Assembly: GCA_002362175.1 (NCBI GenBank)
Contig: DETU01000069.1
Span: 1 to 49,539 of the forward strand
Source: Ruminococcus sp. UBA3280
GTDB lineage: Bacteria > Bacillota > Clostridia > Oscillospirales > Ruminococcaceae
Length of the DNA: 49,539 bases
Direction of reading: 5' to 3'
Shown here one piece after another: positions 25,892 to 34,306 of the stretch (position 1 is the first letter of the stretch; the number at the start of each line of letters is the position of its first letter). The notes under the pieces were generated by a model, which had not been told where the DNA came from, made no database searches, and was given only the letters and a program-made list of their open reading frames with translations. Both the position numbers and the translations under genes were made by a program.

Positions 25892-25924
25892 AAAGAATCC
25901 GCCATACGCAATGTACGGCGGACT
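25892..25924 (-). terminator. Probable terminator of htpG
   Basis: Minus-strand stem TCCGCCGTAC/GTATGGCGGA around a 5-nt loop, 10 bp after the htpG stop; the following tract (TTCTTTG) is only moderately T-rich. Confidence 0.65.
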
Positions 25925-25932
25925 TTTATTTA

Positions 25933-27837
25933 TTACATCAGTTCACATATAAGATTTGAAAATTCAACGGGATTTTCAATATTCATACCCTCAATAAGAA
26001 GTGCCTGACTATAGAGAAGCTTTGCATACTTGCCAAGTTTTTCCTTGTCGTCGGATTCTTTCATTGATTTAAGCTTGCCGAAAATCTCATGTTCAGGGTT
26101 GATTTCAAGCACACGCTGTGCCGATATTTTCTGACCGTTCGGCATTGAATTGAGGACTTTTTCCATTTCAAGTGAAATTTCACCCTCACTTGTAAGGCAG
26201 ACAGGATGTGATTTAAGTCTCTGTGAAAGAATTACCTTTGAAACCTTACCGTCAAGAGCTTCTGCAAGTTCTTTGAGGAGGTCGGCGTTTTCTTCTTCCT
26301 TAGCCTTGATTTCCTCCTTTTTTTCGGTATTTTCAAGACCTAAATCATCGGCTGAAACAGACTTGAACTCCTTGTCCTTATACTTGATAAGCGTCTTTAC
26401 TGCAAATTCGTCAATATTGTCTGTAAGATAGAGAATCTCAAAACCGTTTTCCTTTACAAGTTCAGTCTGCGGAAGCTGTTCGATTCTCTCAACGCTGTCA
26501 CCTGTTGCATAGTAAATGAACTTCTGTTCTTCACGCATACCTGTAACGTACTCGTCAAGAGTTACAAGCTTATTCTCCTTTGAAGAAGTGAACATCAGTA
26601 AATCCTGAAGCTTTTCCTTGTTCATGCCGTAATCGCTGTAAATACCGTATTTAAGCTGTAAACCGAAAGCTTTCCAAAATTCCTCATACTTTTCACGGTC
26701 GTTCTTCAGCATCTTTTTAAGTTCACTGCTTATCGTCTTTTCAATACTCTTTGCAATAACTTTAAGCTGTCTGTCATGCTGGAGCATTTCACGTGAAATA
26801 TTCAGTGACAAATCTTCCGAATCAACAAGACCCTTTACAAAGCTGAAATAGTCGGGAAGCAGGTCGGCACACTTGTCCATGATAAGAACGCCGTTGGAAT
26901 AGAGCTGTAAACCCTTTTCATATTCCTTTGAATAGAAGTCAAAAGGTGCTTTTGACGGAATATAAAGCAGTGCATTATAATTAGCGTTACCCTCGTTCTT
27001 TACGTGTGCATAGCGGAGCGGTTCACTGTAATCATAAAACTTTTCCGTATAGAAATGTTTGTAATCTTCTTCTTTGAGTTCCGTCTTGTTTTTCTTCCAG
27101 AGGGGTGTCATACTGTTGAGTGTTTCAACTTCAATATACTCCTCATATTCAGGTGCTTTTCCTGCTTCCTTGTCCTCGTCGGACATTTCAACGGGACGGC
27201 TGTGTGTCATTTCCATTTTAACAGGGAAACGGATATAGTCGGAATATTTCTTAACAAGTGACTTGAGTCTGTACTGGTCAAGAAAATCGCTGTAATTTTC
27301 GTCGTCTGTATCTTCAAGCAGTTCAAGAATAATTTCAGTACCTGCATTTTTCTTTTCGGCTTCCGTAATTGTGTAACCGTCAACGCCTCCGGACTCCCAC
27401 TGATAAGCCTTATCACTGCCGTAAGCCTTTGAAATTACGGTAACTTTCTTTGCAACCATAAAAGCAGAATAAAATCCGACACCAAACTGTCCGATAATCT
27501 GATTATCTTCTTCAAGCTTGTTTTCTGTCTTGAATTTAAGCGAACCACTGTTAGCGATAGTGCCGAGATTATTTTCAAGTTCTTCTTCTGTCATACCTAT
27601 ACCGTTATCGGTAATTTTAAGAGTACGTGTATCTTTATCGGCTGTAAGCCATATAGCGAAATCGTCCTTGTTAAGACCCACCTTATCATCAGTAAGCGAC
27701 TTGAAATAAAGCTTGTCAATAGCGTCGCTGGAATTAGAGATAAGTTCTCTGAGGAAAATTTCCTTATGCGTATAAATTGAATGAATCATCATTTCAAGAA
27801 GTCTCTTAGATTCTGCCTTGAACTGTCTGGTTTCCAT
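25933..27837 (-). CDS. htpG: Molecular chaperone HtpG (Hsp90)
   Basis: A 634-residue cytosolic ATP-dependent chaperone of normal length. The N-terminal GHKL ATPase shows E-L-I-S-N-S-S-D-A-I-D-K, D-N-G-I-G-M-T and G-Q-F-G-V-G-F-Y-S-A-F. The middle domain carries N-I-S-R-E-M-L-Q near residue 355, and a full C-terminal dimerisation region follows. I start at the ATG at 27837 (M-E-T-R-Q-F-K-A-E), with GGAGAT upstream; the open frame extends further but crosses the promoter. Control is visible: a sigma-A promoter (27894-27923) followed at once by a perfect CIRCE operator, so HrcA repression and heat induction are expected. Confidence 0.97.
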   Translation of the reverse strand: METRQFKAESKRLLEMMIHSIYTHKEIFLRELISNSSDAIDKLYFKSLTDDKVGLNKDDFAIWLTADKDTRTLKITDNGIGMTEEELENNLGTIANSGSLKFKTENKLEEDNQIIGQFGVGFYSAFMVAKKVTVISKAYGSDKAYQWESGGVDGYTITEAEKKNAGTEIILELLEDTDDENYSDFLDQYRLKSLVKKYSDYIRFPVKMEMTHSRPVEMSDEDKEAGKAPEYEEYIEVETLNSMTPLWKKNKTELKEEDYKHFYTEKFYDYSEPLRYAHVKNEGNANYNALLYIPSKAPFDFYSKEYEKGLQLYSNGVLIMDKCADLLPDYFSFVKGLVDSEDLSLNISREMLQHDRQLKVIAKSIEKTISSELKKMLKNDREKYEEFWKAFGLQLKYGIYSDYGMNKEKLQDLLMFTSSKENKLVTLDEYVTGMREEQKFIYYATGDSVERIEQLPQTELVKENGFEILYLTDNIDEFAVKTLIKYKDKEFKSVSADDLGLENTEKKEEIKAKEEENADLLKELAEALDGKVSKVILSQRLKSHPVCLTSEGEISLEMEKVLNSMPNGQKISAQRVLEINPEHEIFGKLKSMKESDDKEKLGKYAKLLYSQALLIEGMNIENPVEFSNLICELM

Positions 27838-27862
27838 AAAACAACATCTCCAAATCGTAATT

Positions 27863-27889
27863 TTAGCACTCTCACTCATCGAGTGCTAA
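27863..27889. promoter_or_regulatory. CIRCE operator (HrcA binding site)
   Basis: Perfect 9-bp arms TTAGCACTC and GAGTGCTAA separated by exactly 9 bases, identical to the CIRCE consensus. It overlaps the expected htpG transcription start, so bound HrcA should block the promoter. Confidence 0.97.
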
Positions 27890-27893
27890 AAAT

Positions 27894-27923
27894 AGTATAT
27901 AACTTTTTCACACTCAAAGTCAA
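27894..27923 (-). promoter_or_regulatory. sigma-A promoter of htpG
   Basis: Minus-strand TTGACT (27918-27923) and TATACT (27894-27899) with an 18 bp spacer, directly upstream of CIRCE. Confidence 0.88.
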
Positions 27924-28024
27924 GTACTCAAAGAAATATTTACAATTTATTCATAATTTGACTGTTGTCTTTTTTGTTCAGTGAAAAAAATATATCCTTT
28001 TTGTAATTATTCATAAGAAATCTA

Positions 28025-28053
28025 TTGACATAAGGAAAGAAAAAGTATATAAT
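28025..28053 (+). promoter_or_regulatory. sigma-A promoter of rny
   Basis: Perfect TTGACA (28025-28030) and TATAAT (28048-28053) with a 17 bp spacer; about 310 bp before the rny start codon. Confidence 0.93.
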
Positions 28054-28059
28054 AATTAT

Positions 28060-28347
28060 GTTGTATTTATTTGCAGAATATTACTTCAGGCAGTATTTGC
28101 AGCTTTGTTTTAAATCATTACGGTGACGGTTCTTTCTGTAAAGAGACATAATGAATTTACCGCACCTTTACTGAATTATGATAACGGAACAAATATGGAC
28201 ATCTATTGTCCGCTATGTTTTGCGGGCTTTAATCTTATGATTAGGCTCTTAATCAATATATTTTAACAAATGAATAAAATGATGCGGCATTTACCGCCTT
28301 TAAGTAGTAATCAGATTTATGATACAAGATTATTAACTAATTTTATT
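28060..28347 (+). other. Long 5' leader of rny with alternative hairpins
   Basis: About 300 nt of transcribed, non-coding sequence. Visible elements: a stem GGACA/TGTCC (28197-28212); a segment T-A-A-T-C, G-A-T-T-A, T-A-A-T-C (about 28230-28255) whose middle part can pair with either side; a stem GCGG/CCGC (28283-28297); and a 23-codon open frame (28195-28266) with only a weak GGAAC upstream. I recognise no known riboswitch or ncRNA family. This and the htpG promoter region account for the only gap above 300 bases. Confidence 0.45.
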
Positions 28348-28366
28348 AAAGGAGGTAATGCACTGT

Positions 28367-29956
28367 ATGAACTTGACTCTTTCTATTGTCCTTATTATTG
28401 TTGCACTTATAGTAGGTGCGGTTGTTGCCGGTGTTCTCACTTACAGCAAGGCTTATAAAAAAGGCATTGATGCAGGTATCGAACGGCGTAAGCAACAGGC
28501 TGAATCCGTTATAGGTTCGGCTGAAAAACAGGCAGAACGTATAATTAAGGACGCTGAAAAGGACGCTGATAACAAGAAAAAAAGTGCGTTAGTTGAAGCT
28601 AAGGACGAAATTCATAAGCTCCGCACAGAAGCAGACAAGGAAATCAAGGAACGCAGAGCAGAGCTGTCACGTCAGGAAAGACGTATGCAGCAAAAGGAAG
28701 AAAATCTTGATAAGAAAAACGATAACCTTGAAAAGAAAGACGATATTCTAAATCAGAAAATCAAATCTGCTGACGAAAAACTCAAGGAAGCCGAAACTAT
28801 CAAAAAAAGTCAGATGGACGTTCTGGAAAGAATTTCAGAATTTACAAGAGAACAGGCAAAGGAATACATAATTTCCAAACTTGAAGATGACCTCGTGCAT
28901 GAAAAAGCCGTCAAGGTAGCAGCCTATGAACAGCAGATTAAAGATGAATGTCATGAAAAGGCAAGGAGTTATATTTCCCTTGCTATCGCAAAAGTCGCTT
29001 CAGACCAGGTTTCAGAAGCCGCCGTTTCCGTTGTTCCTCTCCCAAATGACGAAATGAAAGGACGCATTATAGGACGTGAGGGAAGAAATATCCGTACCCT
29101 CGAAACCCTTACCGGTGTTGACCTCATTATTGACGACACCCCCGAAGCTATCACCCTCTCGTGCTTTGACCAGATTCGTCGTGAAATTGCAAGAATTGCC
29201 CTCGAAAAGCTTATTGCTGACGGTCGTATCCACCCGACACGTATTGAGGAAATGGTTGACAAGGCTCGCCGTGAGGTTGAATATCGTATAAAGCAGGAGG
29301 GCGAACGTGCTGTTATAGAAACCAATGTCCACGGTATAAACCACGAACTTATAAAACTTATCGGCAGACTTAAATTCCGTACAAGTTACAGACAGAACGT
29401 GCTTGACCACTCTATTGAAGTTGCCAAACTCTGCGGAGTTCTCGCTTCTGAACTCGGTGTAAACGCAAATATGGCAAGACGTGCAGGACTTCTTCACGAT
29501 ATAGGTAAGGCTCTTACTTCCGAAATCGAAGGCTCACACGTTCAGATAGGTGTTGATGTATGTAAAAAATACAACGAAAGTCCTGTTGTTGTCCATGCCG
29601 TTGAGGCACACCACAACGATGTAGAACCCAAAACGGTTATAGCCTGCATTGTTCAGGCCGCCGACGCTATCTCCGCAGCAAGACCTGCTGCAAGAAGCGA
29701 AAATTATGAAAGCTATATCAAGCGACTCCAGAAACTTGAAGAAATATGCACCTCTTATGACGGTGTTGAAAAATGCTTTGCTGTTCAGGCAGGACGTGAA
29801 GTCAGAATCATGGTTGTACCGGAAGTCATCAACGATGAAAAAATGGTGCTTGTCGCAAGACAGATTGCACAGCAGATTGAGTCCGAAATGGATTACCCGG
29901 GACAGATTAAAGTCAATCTTATCCGTGAGAGCAGAGTTACTGACTACGCAAAATAA
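28367..29956 (+). CDS. rny: Ribonuclease Y
   Basis: A 529-residue membrane-anchored endoribonuclease that starts mRNA decay. An N-terminal transmembrane helix (about 4-27) precedes a long charged coiled coil (30-190). A KH RNA-binding domain follows with G-R-I-I-G-R-E-G-R-N-I-R, then an HD phosphodiesterase domain with L-L-H-D-I-G-K and later A-H-H-N-D. I prefer the ATG at 28367, 11 bp after GGAGG, to the ATG at 28358 only 2 bp after it. RNase Y controls transcript levels, so an autoregulatory role for its long leader is a reasonable inference. A strong terminator closes the unit. Confidence 0.96.
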   Translation: MNLTLSIVLIIVALIVGAVVAGVLTYSKAYKKGIDAGIERRKQQAESVIGSAEKQAERIIKDAEKDADNKKKSALVEAKDEIHKLRTEADKEIKERRAELSRQERRMQQKEENLDKKNDNLEKKDDILNQKIKSADEKLKEAETIKKSQMDVLERISEFTREQAKEYIISKLEDDLVHEKAVKVAAYEQQIKDECHEKARSYISLAIAKVASDQVSEAAVSVVPLPNDEMKGRIIGREGRNIRTLETLTGVDLIIDDTPEAITLSCFDQIRREIARIALEKLIADGRIHPTRIEEMVDKARREVEYRIKQEGERAVIETNVHGINHELIKLIGRLKFRTSYRQNVLDHSIEVAKLCGVLASELGVNANMARRAGLLHDIGKALTSEIEGSHVQIGVDVCKKYNESPVVVHAVEAHHNDVEPKTVIACIVQAADAISAARPAARSENYESYIKRLQKLEEICTSYDGVEKCFAVQAGREVRIMVVPEVINDEKMVLVARQIAQQIESEMDYPGQIKVNLIRESRVTDYAK

Positions 29957-29965
29957 GTCAACGCA

Positions 29966-29995
29966 ATGCGGACGGCAGAACCGTCCGCATTTTTC
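29966..29995 (+). terminator. Terminator of rny
   Basis: A 10-bp GC-rich stem ATGCGGACGG/CCGTCCGCAT with a 5-nt loop, followed by TTTTTC. Confidence 0.92.
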
Positions 29996-30035
29996 ATAAT
30001 CATAATCATAAATATTATATAAAGGAGATGTTACA

Positions 30036-31748
30036 ATGAAAAAGAAATCATTCAAAAGAAAATTCATATCGTTGTCTGCGGCGTTTTCTATTTCGATATG
30101 TGCAGTAACGCTTCCTGTAATTGCAGGCTGGCAACAGATAGGCTGTATGGGCGACCTCAACAACGATTCCGAGGTAAATATCGCCGACCTGCTCCTTCTT
30201 TCCAAGCATATTCTCAACAAGCTCTCCCTTACGTCCGATAATTCTTATCATATAGACTACAATTACTATTCAGTCAACGGAAGTGACCCTGACGATTCAC
30301 TTGAATACTTGCAGACTGCTGATATAAATCAGGACGGAAAAATTGATATTTTTGACCTGATTATGATGAGAAAATATGTAATAAACCAATGGGCAGACCC
30401 TGTATATCAATGGTCGGAAGATACAGATACTTCTTCATCAACTTCAACCGACACGACAACCACTACTTCTACAAGTTCTGTACAGGATTCGGAAACCACT
30501 TCTTCCACAACTGCCGTAACATCTGAATTTATTGAAGCACCTGTCAAAGACCTCTACGGCTCTATGCCCTCTCAGAATAATGCAGAACTTGTCATATTTT
30601 ATGTTGACTTTCCCGACTGTAAATATCAGTACGACCCGTCAGCAGAAGAAATAGAAAAAATCGCTTTCGGTGACGAAAACACAGAGGACAGAAATTATCC
30701 GTTTGAAAGTATGTCCGCTTTCTATAATCGTTCCTCAAAGGGAAGCATGAATATTGACGGAAAGGTTTTCCGCTATACCACAAAGGAAAACAAGTCCGCA
30801 TATGAGGGCGATATATATCATGTCAATCTTATAAACGAGGTTTTTCAGGCGTTTGAAAACAGTGAGGACTTTACGGAATTTGACGGCAACGGCGACAAGA
30901 TAATTGATACAACGCTTATATCCGTACCGACAGAAGCGGGGGCGGATAACTGGTGGCCTGCCGCCGGACAGTACGGCGGAACAAATGACCTGAAAGTTGA
31001 CGGTATGTCTGTTGGTCATGTAATAGTCGGAAACGCACAGATAGAAAGCAAAACCGACTACAAAAACTTCAACAGCAGTTATCTTCACGAAATGGGTCAC
31101 TGTATGGGACTTCCCGATTTTTATCTGTATAACGGTGAAAAAGACTTTGAGGGTATGCACGGTTCAGCAGGTTATGACCTCATGGACGAAGCTAATTCCG
31201 ACCTTTCCGCAGTTTCAAAACTTATGCTTGGCTGGTTCAAGAGAAGTCAGGTGGAAATATATGACATCTCGGCAGGTACTCAGACATTCACTCTCACAAA
31301 TGCACAGACTGAAAACGGTAATTGTGTAATTATTCCATACGGAAAAATGGAAAACAATTATTATTCTGAATTTTTTGTAGTTGAATACACAACACTTGAC
31401 AATAACAACAGCAGTATCAAAAAGGACTTCTGGTGGAAATCAACGGGAAGCGGTATACGTGTTATTCATGTAAACGGTGAAATATCAGACAATTCAGGCT
31501 GGAAATACTGGAAATACGCAAGCGGTCAGAATGAGGCGACAAACAACGATGCGGGAAAACGTCTTGTACGGATTATTGACGATACCGATACCGATAACCT
31601 TTATCATACGGGAGACGTTATTGACAGCAGTATTTCAGGATTTAACTGGTATGACGAAAACGGAAACCAGTCCGTTGACCCTAAAATTAAAATAACGGTC
31701 GGCGAACTGAACGACGACAGCTATACAATAACAATTTCAGATAAGTAA
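30036..31748 (+). CDS. Secreted M6-type zinc metallopeptidase with N-terminal dockerin
   Basis: A 570-residue exported protein. A signal peptide (1 to about 30) is followed directly by a dockerin (39-118) with calcium loops D-L-N-N-D-S-E-V-N-I-A-D and D-I-N-Q-D-G-K-I-D-I-F-D, separated by a longer than usual insert. A Thr/Ser linker (126-165) leads to the peptidase, whose zinc site is H-E-M-G-H (351-355) with the third ligand in the extended G-L-P-D context, and a Y-D-L-M-D Met-turn. This fits the M6 (immune-inhibitor A) clan. Dockerins are normally C-terminal, so the order is unusual. Its recognition residues differ from the CttA-like class. It could process or trim cellulosome components, but that is inference. 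Confidence 0.9.
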   Translation: MKKKSFKRKFISLSAAFSISICAVTLPVIAGWQQIGCMGDLNNDSEVNIADLLLLSKHILNKLSLTSDNSYHIDYNYYSVNGSDPDDSLEYLQTADINQDGKIDIFDLIMMRKYVINQWADPVYQWSEDTDTSSSTSTDTTTTTSTSSVQDSETTSSTTAVTSEFIEAPVKDLYGSMPSQNNAELVIFYVDFPDCKYQYDPSAEEIEKIAFGDENTEDRNYPFESMSAFYNRSSKGSMNIDGKVFRYTTKENKSAYEGDIYHVNLINEVFQAFENSEDFTEFDGNGDKIIDTTLISVPTEAGADNWWPAAGQYGGTNDLKVDGMSVGHVIVGNAQIESKTDYKNFNSSYLHEMGHCMGLPDFYLYNGEKDFEGMHGSAGYDLMDEANSDLSAVSKLMLGWFKRSQVEIYDISAGTQTFTLTNAQTENGNCVIIPYGKMENNYYSEFFVVEYTTLDNNNSSIKKDFWWKSTGSGIRVIHVNGEISDNSGWKYWKYASGQNEATNNDAGKRLVRIIDDTDTDNLYHTGDVIDSSISGFNWYDENGNQSVDPKIKITVGELNDDSYTITISDK

Positions 31749-31769
31749 ATTCAAGGAAAGGTTTTCAAA

Positions 31770-33191
31770 ATGTCAAAGCAATTATTCAACTCAACGGAAA
31801 AATCCAATTTCATTCTCAATATGACTGAAGAAAAATATTCAAAGCTTGCAACATTCGGTCTTTCGGCTGTCTGTTTCACAGTATCGGTATTTGCGGTTAT
31901 ACCTGAATTCATTGACAAACTTTCCTATTCTATAGTATCAGGCGGTCTTGCTGTTTCAGGAGTAATATGTATGATTCTTGCACTTATTGCAGTCATGAAG
32001 AAATACATAAACCATAAAAAGATTTTTCCTGTCTGTACATTCGGTGCAATGATTTTATGGGGAGTTGTCTCACTTATAAACTCCTATTCCGTAAATACTT
32101 CATTTTACGGTTTTTCGGGACGTGGAGAAGGACTTCTTGCAATTATTTTCTATTTCGGATTTTTCATAACCGCAATGTCGGTAAAACGTGAAAAAGCAGT
32201 AAATACAATAATAAATTCCGTTATAGCGTCTGGACTTCTTCACTCTTTTGTTGCGTTGATTCAGGTATTTACGGGAAAATTAAGTCATTACCGCTTTGTT
32301 TTTCTGAACATAAAAGCCAATGCGGCAAGCGGTCTTGCACAGTCCCCTATTTTTCTCGCAATGGTTCTCAGCCTTTCACTTACGGCATCACTTGTAATGA
32401 GTGTAACAACCGGCAATAAAAAGAAACGAATTTTTTGTATTATAAGTTCCTGTATATTTTCTTTTGTTATGATGTTTACATATTCGCTTATGGGAATAAC
32501 AGGAATTATTTCAAGTATAATTTTAGCAGTTACAGCGGTATTTGTTTCAAAAGTTCCGAAAATAAGGCTTGCTTCACTTTTTTCGGCAATAATTCCGGCT
32601 ATCGCTTCCGTAATTATCGTAAACTGCGGACTTGTCGGTGAAATATCTTCATATAAACTTTACGACGGTTACACGCTGTGGTGGGCTGACTCCTACATGA
32701 GACTTTCCGCAAGCGGTGACTATGACAGCGAAACAATTAACATATCCGATACAACTGAGGTTTATAAACATCTTAATAATACTACTAAAGATATAATTCA
32801 GAAATATTATCTTGTCGGCACAGGACCTGACCAGCTTGTCTATCCCCAGCTTTACACAAACGGCGGTCTTGACCCCGAAACCGCTGACATAAACACAATT
32901 ATTGCCCTTAATCGTGGCACTTTTGACAAAGTTTACAATGAGTATCTCTACACCGCCGCAACAAGAGGTATTCCGTCATTAATTGCACTTATTCTAATTC
33001 TTGTGTCAGTAATGGTCGGCGGTATAAGAAAAATAAAAGAATCCCCCTCTGACATAAATATCTGTACGTTTATGATGTTTATATGTGGCATTGTTATATT
33101 CTTCATTGGGTGCAGTAATATAACCTTTTCACCTATATTTTGGACAGTTTCGGGATTACTGATATGTTCCGTCAAAAAAGAACAGAAATAA
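31770..33191 (+). CDS. O-antigen-ligase-like polytopic membrane protein
   Basis: A 473-residue protein with about eleven transmembrane segments. A long extracytoplasmic loop (about 280-385) contains G-T-G-P-D-Q-L-V-Y and V-Y-N-E-Y-L-Y, features of the Wzy_C/O-antigen-ligase superfamily, followed by R-G-I-P-S-L-I-A-L. In Gram-positive bacteria such proteins polymerise or ligate surface glycans. The substrate is unknown; glycosylation of secreted proteins is possible. It starts 21 bp after the peptidase gene and may share its transcript. Confidence 0.85.
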   Translation: MSKQLFNSTEKSNFILNMTEEKYSKLATFGLSAVCFTVSVFAVIPEFIDKLSYSIVSGGLAVSGVICMILALIAVMKKYINHKKIFPVCTFGAMILWGVVSLINSYSVNTSFYGFSGRGEGLLAIIFYFGFFITAMSVKREKAVNTIINSVIASGLLHSFVALIQVFTGKLSHYRFVFLNIKANAASGLAQSPIFLAMVLSLSLTASLVMSVTTGNKKKRIFCIISSCIFSFVMMFTYSLMGITGIISSIILAVTAVFVSKVPKIRLASLFSAIIPAIASVIIVNCGLVGEISSYKLYDGYTLWWADSYMRLSASGDYDSETINISDTTEVYKHLNNTTKDIIQKYYLVGTGPDQLVYPQLYTNGGLDPETADINTIIALNRGTFDKVYNEYLYTAATRGIPSLIALILILVSVMVGGIRKIKESPSDINICTFMMFICGIVIFFIGCSNITFSPIFWTVSGLLICSVKKEQK

Positions 33192-33243
33192 TATTATATG
33201 CGGATTTCCGTATATTATGTAAGTTTATACTAACAAAAAAGTA

Positions 33244-33271
33244 TTGATTTTTTCTGTAAATATGATAAAAT
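33244..33271 (+). promoter_or_regulatory. Probable promoter of the ferredoxin gene
   Basis: TTGATT (33244-33249) and TAAAAT (33266-33271) with a 16 bp spacer, about 50 bp before the ATG; near-consensus only. Confidence 0.6.
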
Positions 33272-33318
33272 ATAAGTACAAAGGTTTTATCCCTGAAAAA
33301 TTACGGAGGTGCTTTATT

Positions 33319-33489
33319 ATGGCATATATTATTAATGATGATTGCATCAGCTGTGGTGCTTGTGCTAGCGAATGTCCTGTTGACGCTATTTCTGAAGGCG
33401 ACGGCAAGTATATTATCGACGCAGACGCTTGTGTAGAATGTGGTGCTTGTGCAGGCGTTTGTCCTGTTGCTGCTCCTTCTGCTGAATAA
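33319..33489 (+). CDS. 2[4Fe-4S] ferredoxin, clostridial type
   Basis: A 56-residue electron carrier with two C-x-x-C-x-x-C-x-x-x-C-P clusters (Cys9-12-15-19 and Cys38-41-44-48 region). Length and layout match the clostridial ferredoxin that carries electrons for pyruvate oxidoreductase and hydrogenase. The ATG at 33319 follows TACGGAGGT; a longer frame upstream lacks a ribosome site and crosses the promoter. It stands alone with its own promoter and terminator, as highly expressed ferredoxins often do. Confidence 0.96.
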   Translation: MAYIINDDCISCGACASECPVDAISEGDGKYIIDADACVECGACAGVCPVAAPSAE

Positions 33490-33510
33490 TTTTACAGAAC
33501 ATGAAATTAT

Positions 33511-33541
33511 AAACAGTTCCTTGCGGAACTGTTTATTTTTT
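33511..33541 (+). terminator. Terminator of the ferredoxin gene
   Basis: A 10-bp stem AAACAGTTCC/GGAACTGTTT with a TTGC loop, followed by A and seven T. Confidence 0.93.
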
Positions 33542-33543
33542 TC

Positions 33544-33573
33544 TTGACAATATATATTATTCTGTGTTATACT
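33544..33573 (+). promoter_or_regulatory. sigma-A promoter of the DUF4352-like lipoprotein
   Basis: Perfect TTGACA (33544-33549) and TATACT (33568-33573) with an 18 bp spacer. Confidence 0.88.
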
Positions 33574-33637
33574 ATGATTGTACATGAAAAAATTATATAA
33601 GCATAATTCAGAAAATCAAAAACGGAGGATTAGATAT

Positions 33638-34255
33638 ATGAAAAAATTAAAACTTACTGCAATTATTCTTGCAATGTCACTTTCTGCCGTGTCGGCTTTT
33701 TCCTGCTCAGATAAAACTTCCAGTAGCTCAAATGCGGAGATTTCATACATCGACCCAAATCAGCCTGTACAGCAAGACCCTACCAAATATTCAGGAAATG
33801 CAAACAAGACAAATTCAGCTTTCGGACAGGAAATAGAAGTAAACAACACCGTTTTTACGCTTAATTCCGTCGTAAGAATACCTAATAATGAAACTAATAA
33901 CGACTATATATATATCAACGCTACAATAAAAAACAATACAGATATAGAATATGAAATCAGTTCACTGAATAATTTTTTTATGGCTCTCCCCGATGGCACG
34001 GAAATTTCATCTGATGTTCGTACTAAATTATACGCTTTACAAAATTTACCTAAATGTATTGATGACTATATAACAATTCCTGCAAATGGCGAATTTACAG
34101 GTTTTCTTGCAGGTGGTTTTGTTGTTCCTTCAGGAACAGATTCGTTTACGGTCGGTTTCTTCCCGACTCTTGACAACGAAATAAACAAATCGGAAGTTAT
34201 ACTTTCACCTGTAAGTGCTGAAAATATAAGCACAGATGACTCTGTTCTTAAATAA
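33638..34255 (+). CDS. Lipoprotein with DUF4352-like domain
   Basis: A 205-residue lipoprotein; lipobox A-F-S-C near residue 23, then a short Ser/Asn/Gln linker. The body (about 60-195) carries the pattern V-N-N-T-V-F-T-L-N-S-V, then Y-I-Y-I-N-A-T-I-K-N-N-T-D and a closing G-G-F-V-V-P beta segment, characteristic of DUF4352-type immunoglobulin-like domains. I start it at the ATG at 33638, after ACGGAGG. Function is unknown; such domains are common in extracellular lipoproteins of Firmicutes. Confidence 0.82.
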   Translation: MKKLKLTAIILAMSLSAVSAFSCSDKTSSSSNAEISYIDPNQPVQQDPTKYSGNANKTNSAFGQEIEVNNTVFTLNSVVRIPNNETNNDYIYINATIKNNTDIEYEISSLNNFFMALPDGTEISSDVRTKLYALQNLPKCIDDYITIPANGEFTGFLAGGFVVPSGTDSFTVGFFPTLDNEINKSEVILSPVSAENISTDDSVLK

Positions 34256-34274
34256 AAATAAATTAAAATACTAC

Positions 34275-34306
34275 TCCCCTTTCCTGACGGTCAGGGGAAT
34301 TTTTTT
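34275..34306. terminator. Terminator between convergent genes at 34255 and 34305
   Basis: TCCCCT pairs with AGGGGA (or TTCCTGA with TCAGGGGAA); a run of seven T follows on the plus strand. Confidence 0.8.

Noticed and set aside
28058..28126. 22-codon frame starting with ATG near the rny promoter
   Set aside because: It begins only 4 bp after the -10 box, so the transcript would have no ribosome binding site.
28270..28458. 62-codon frame overlapping the rny start
   Set aside because: No ribosome site, Cys-rich composition from another frame of the rny transmembrane helix; rny in frame 28367 explains the sequence.
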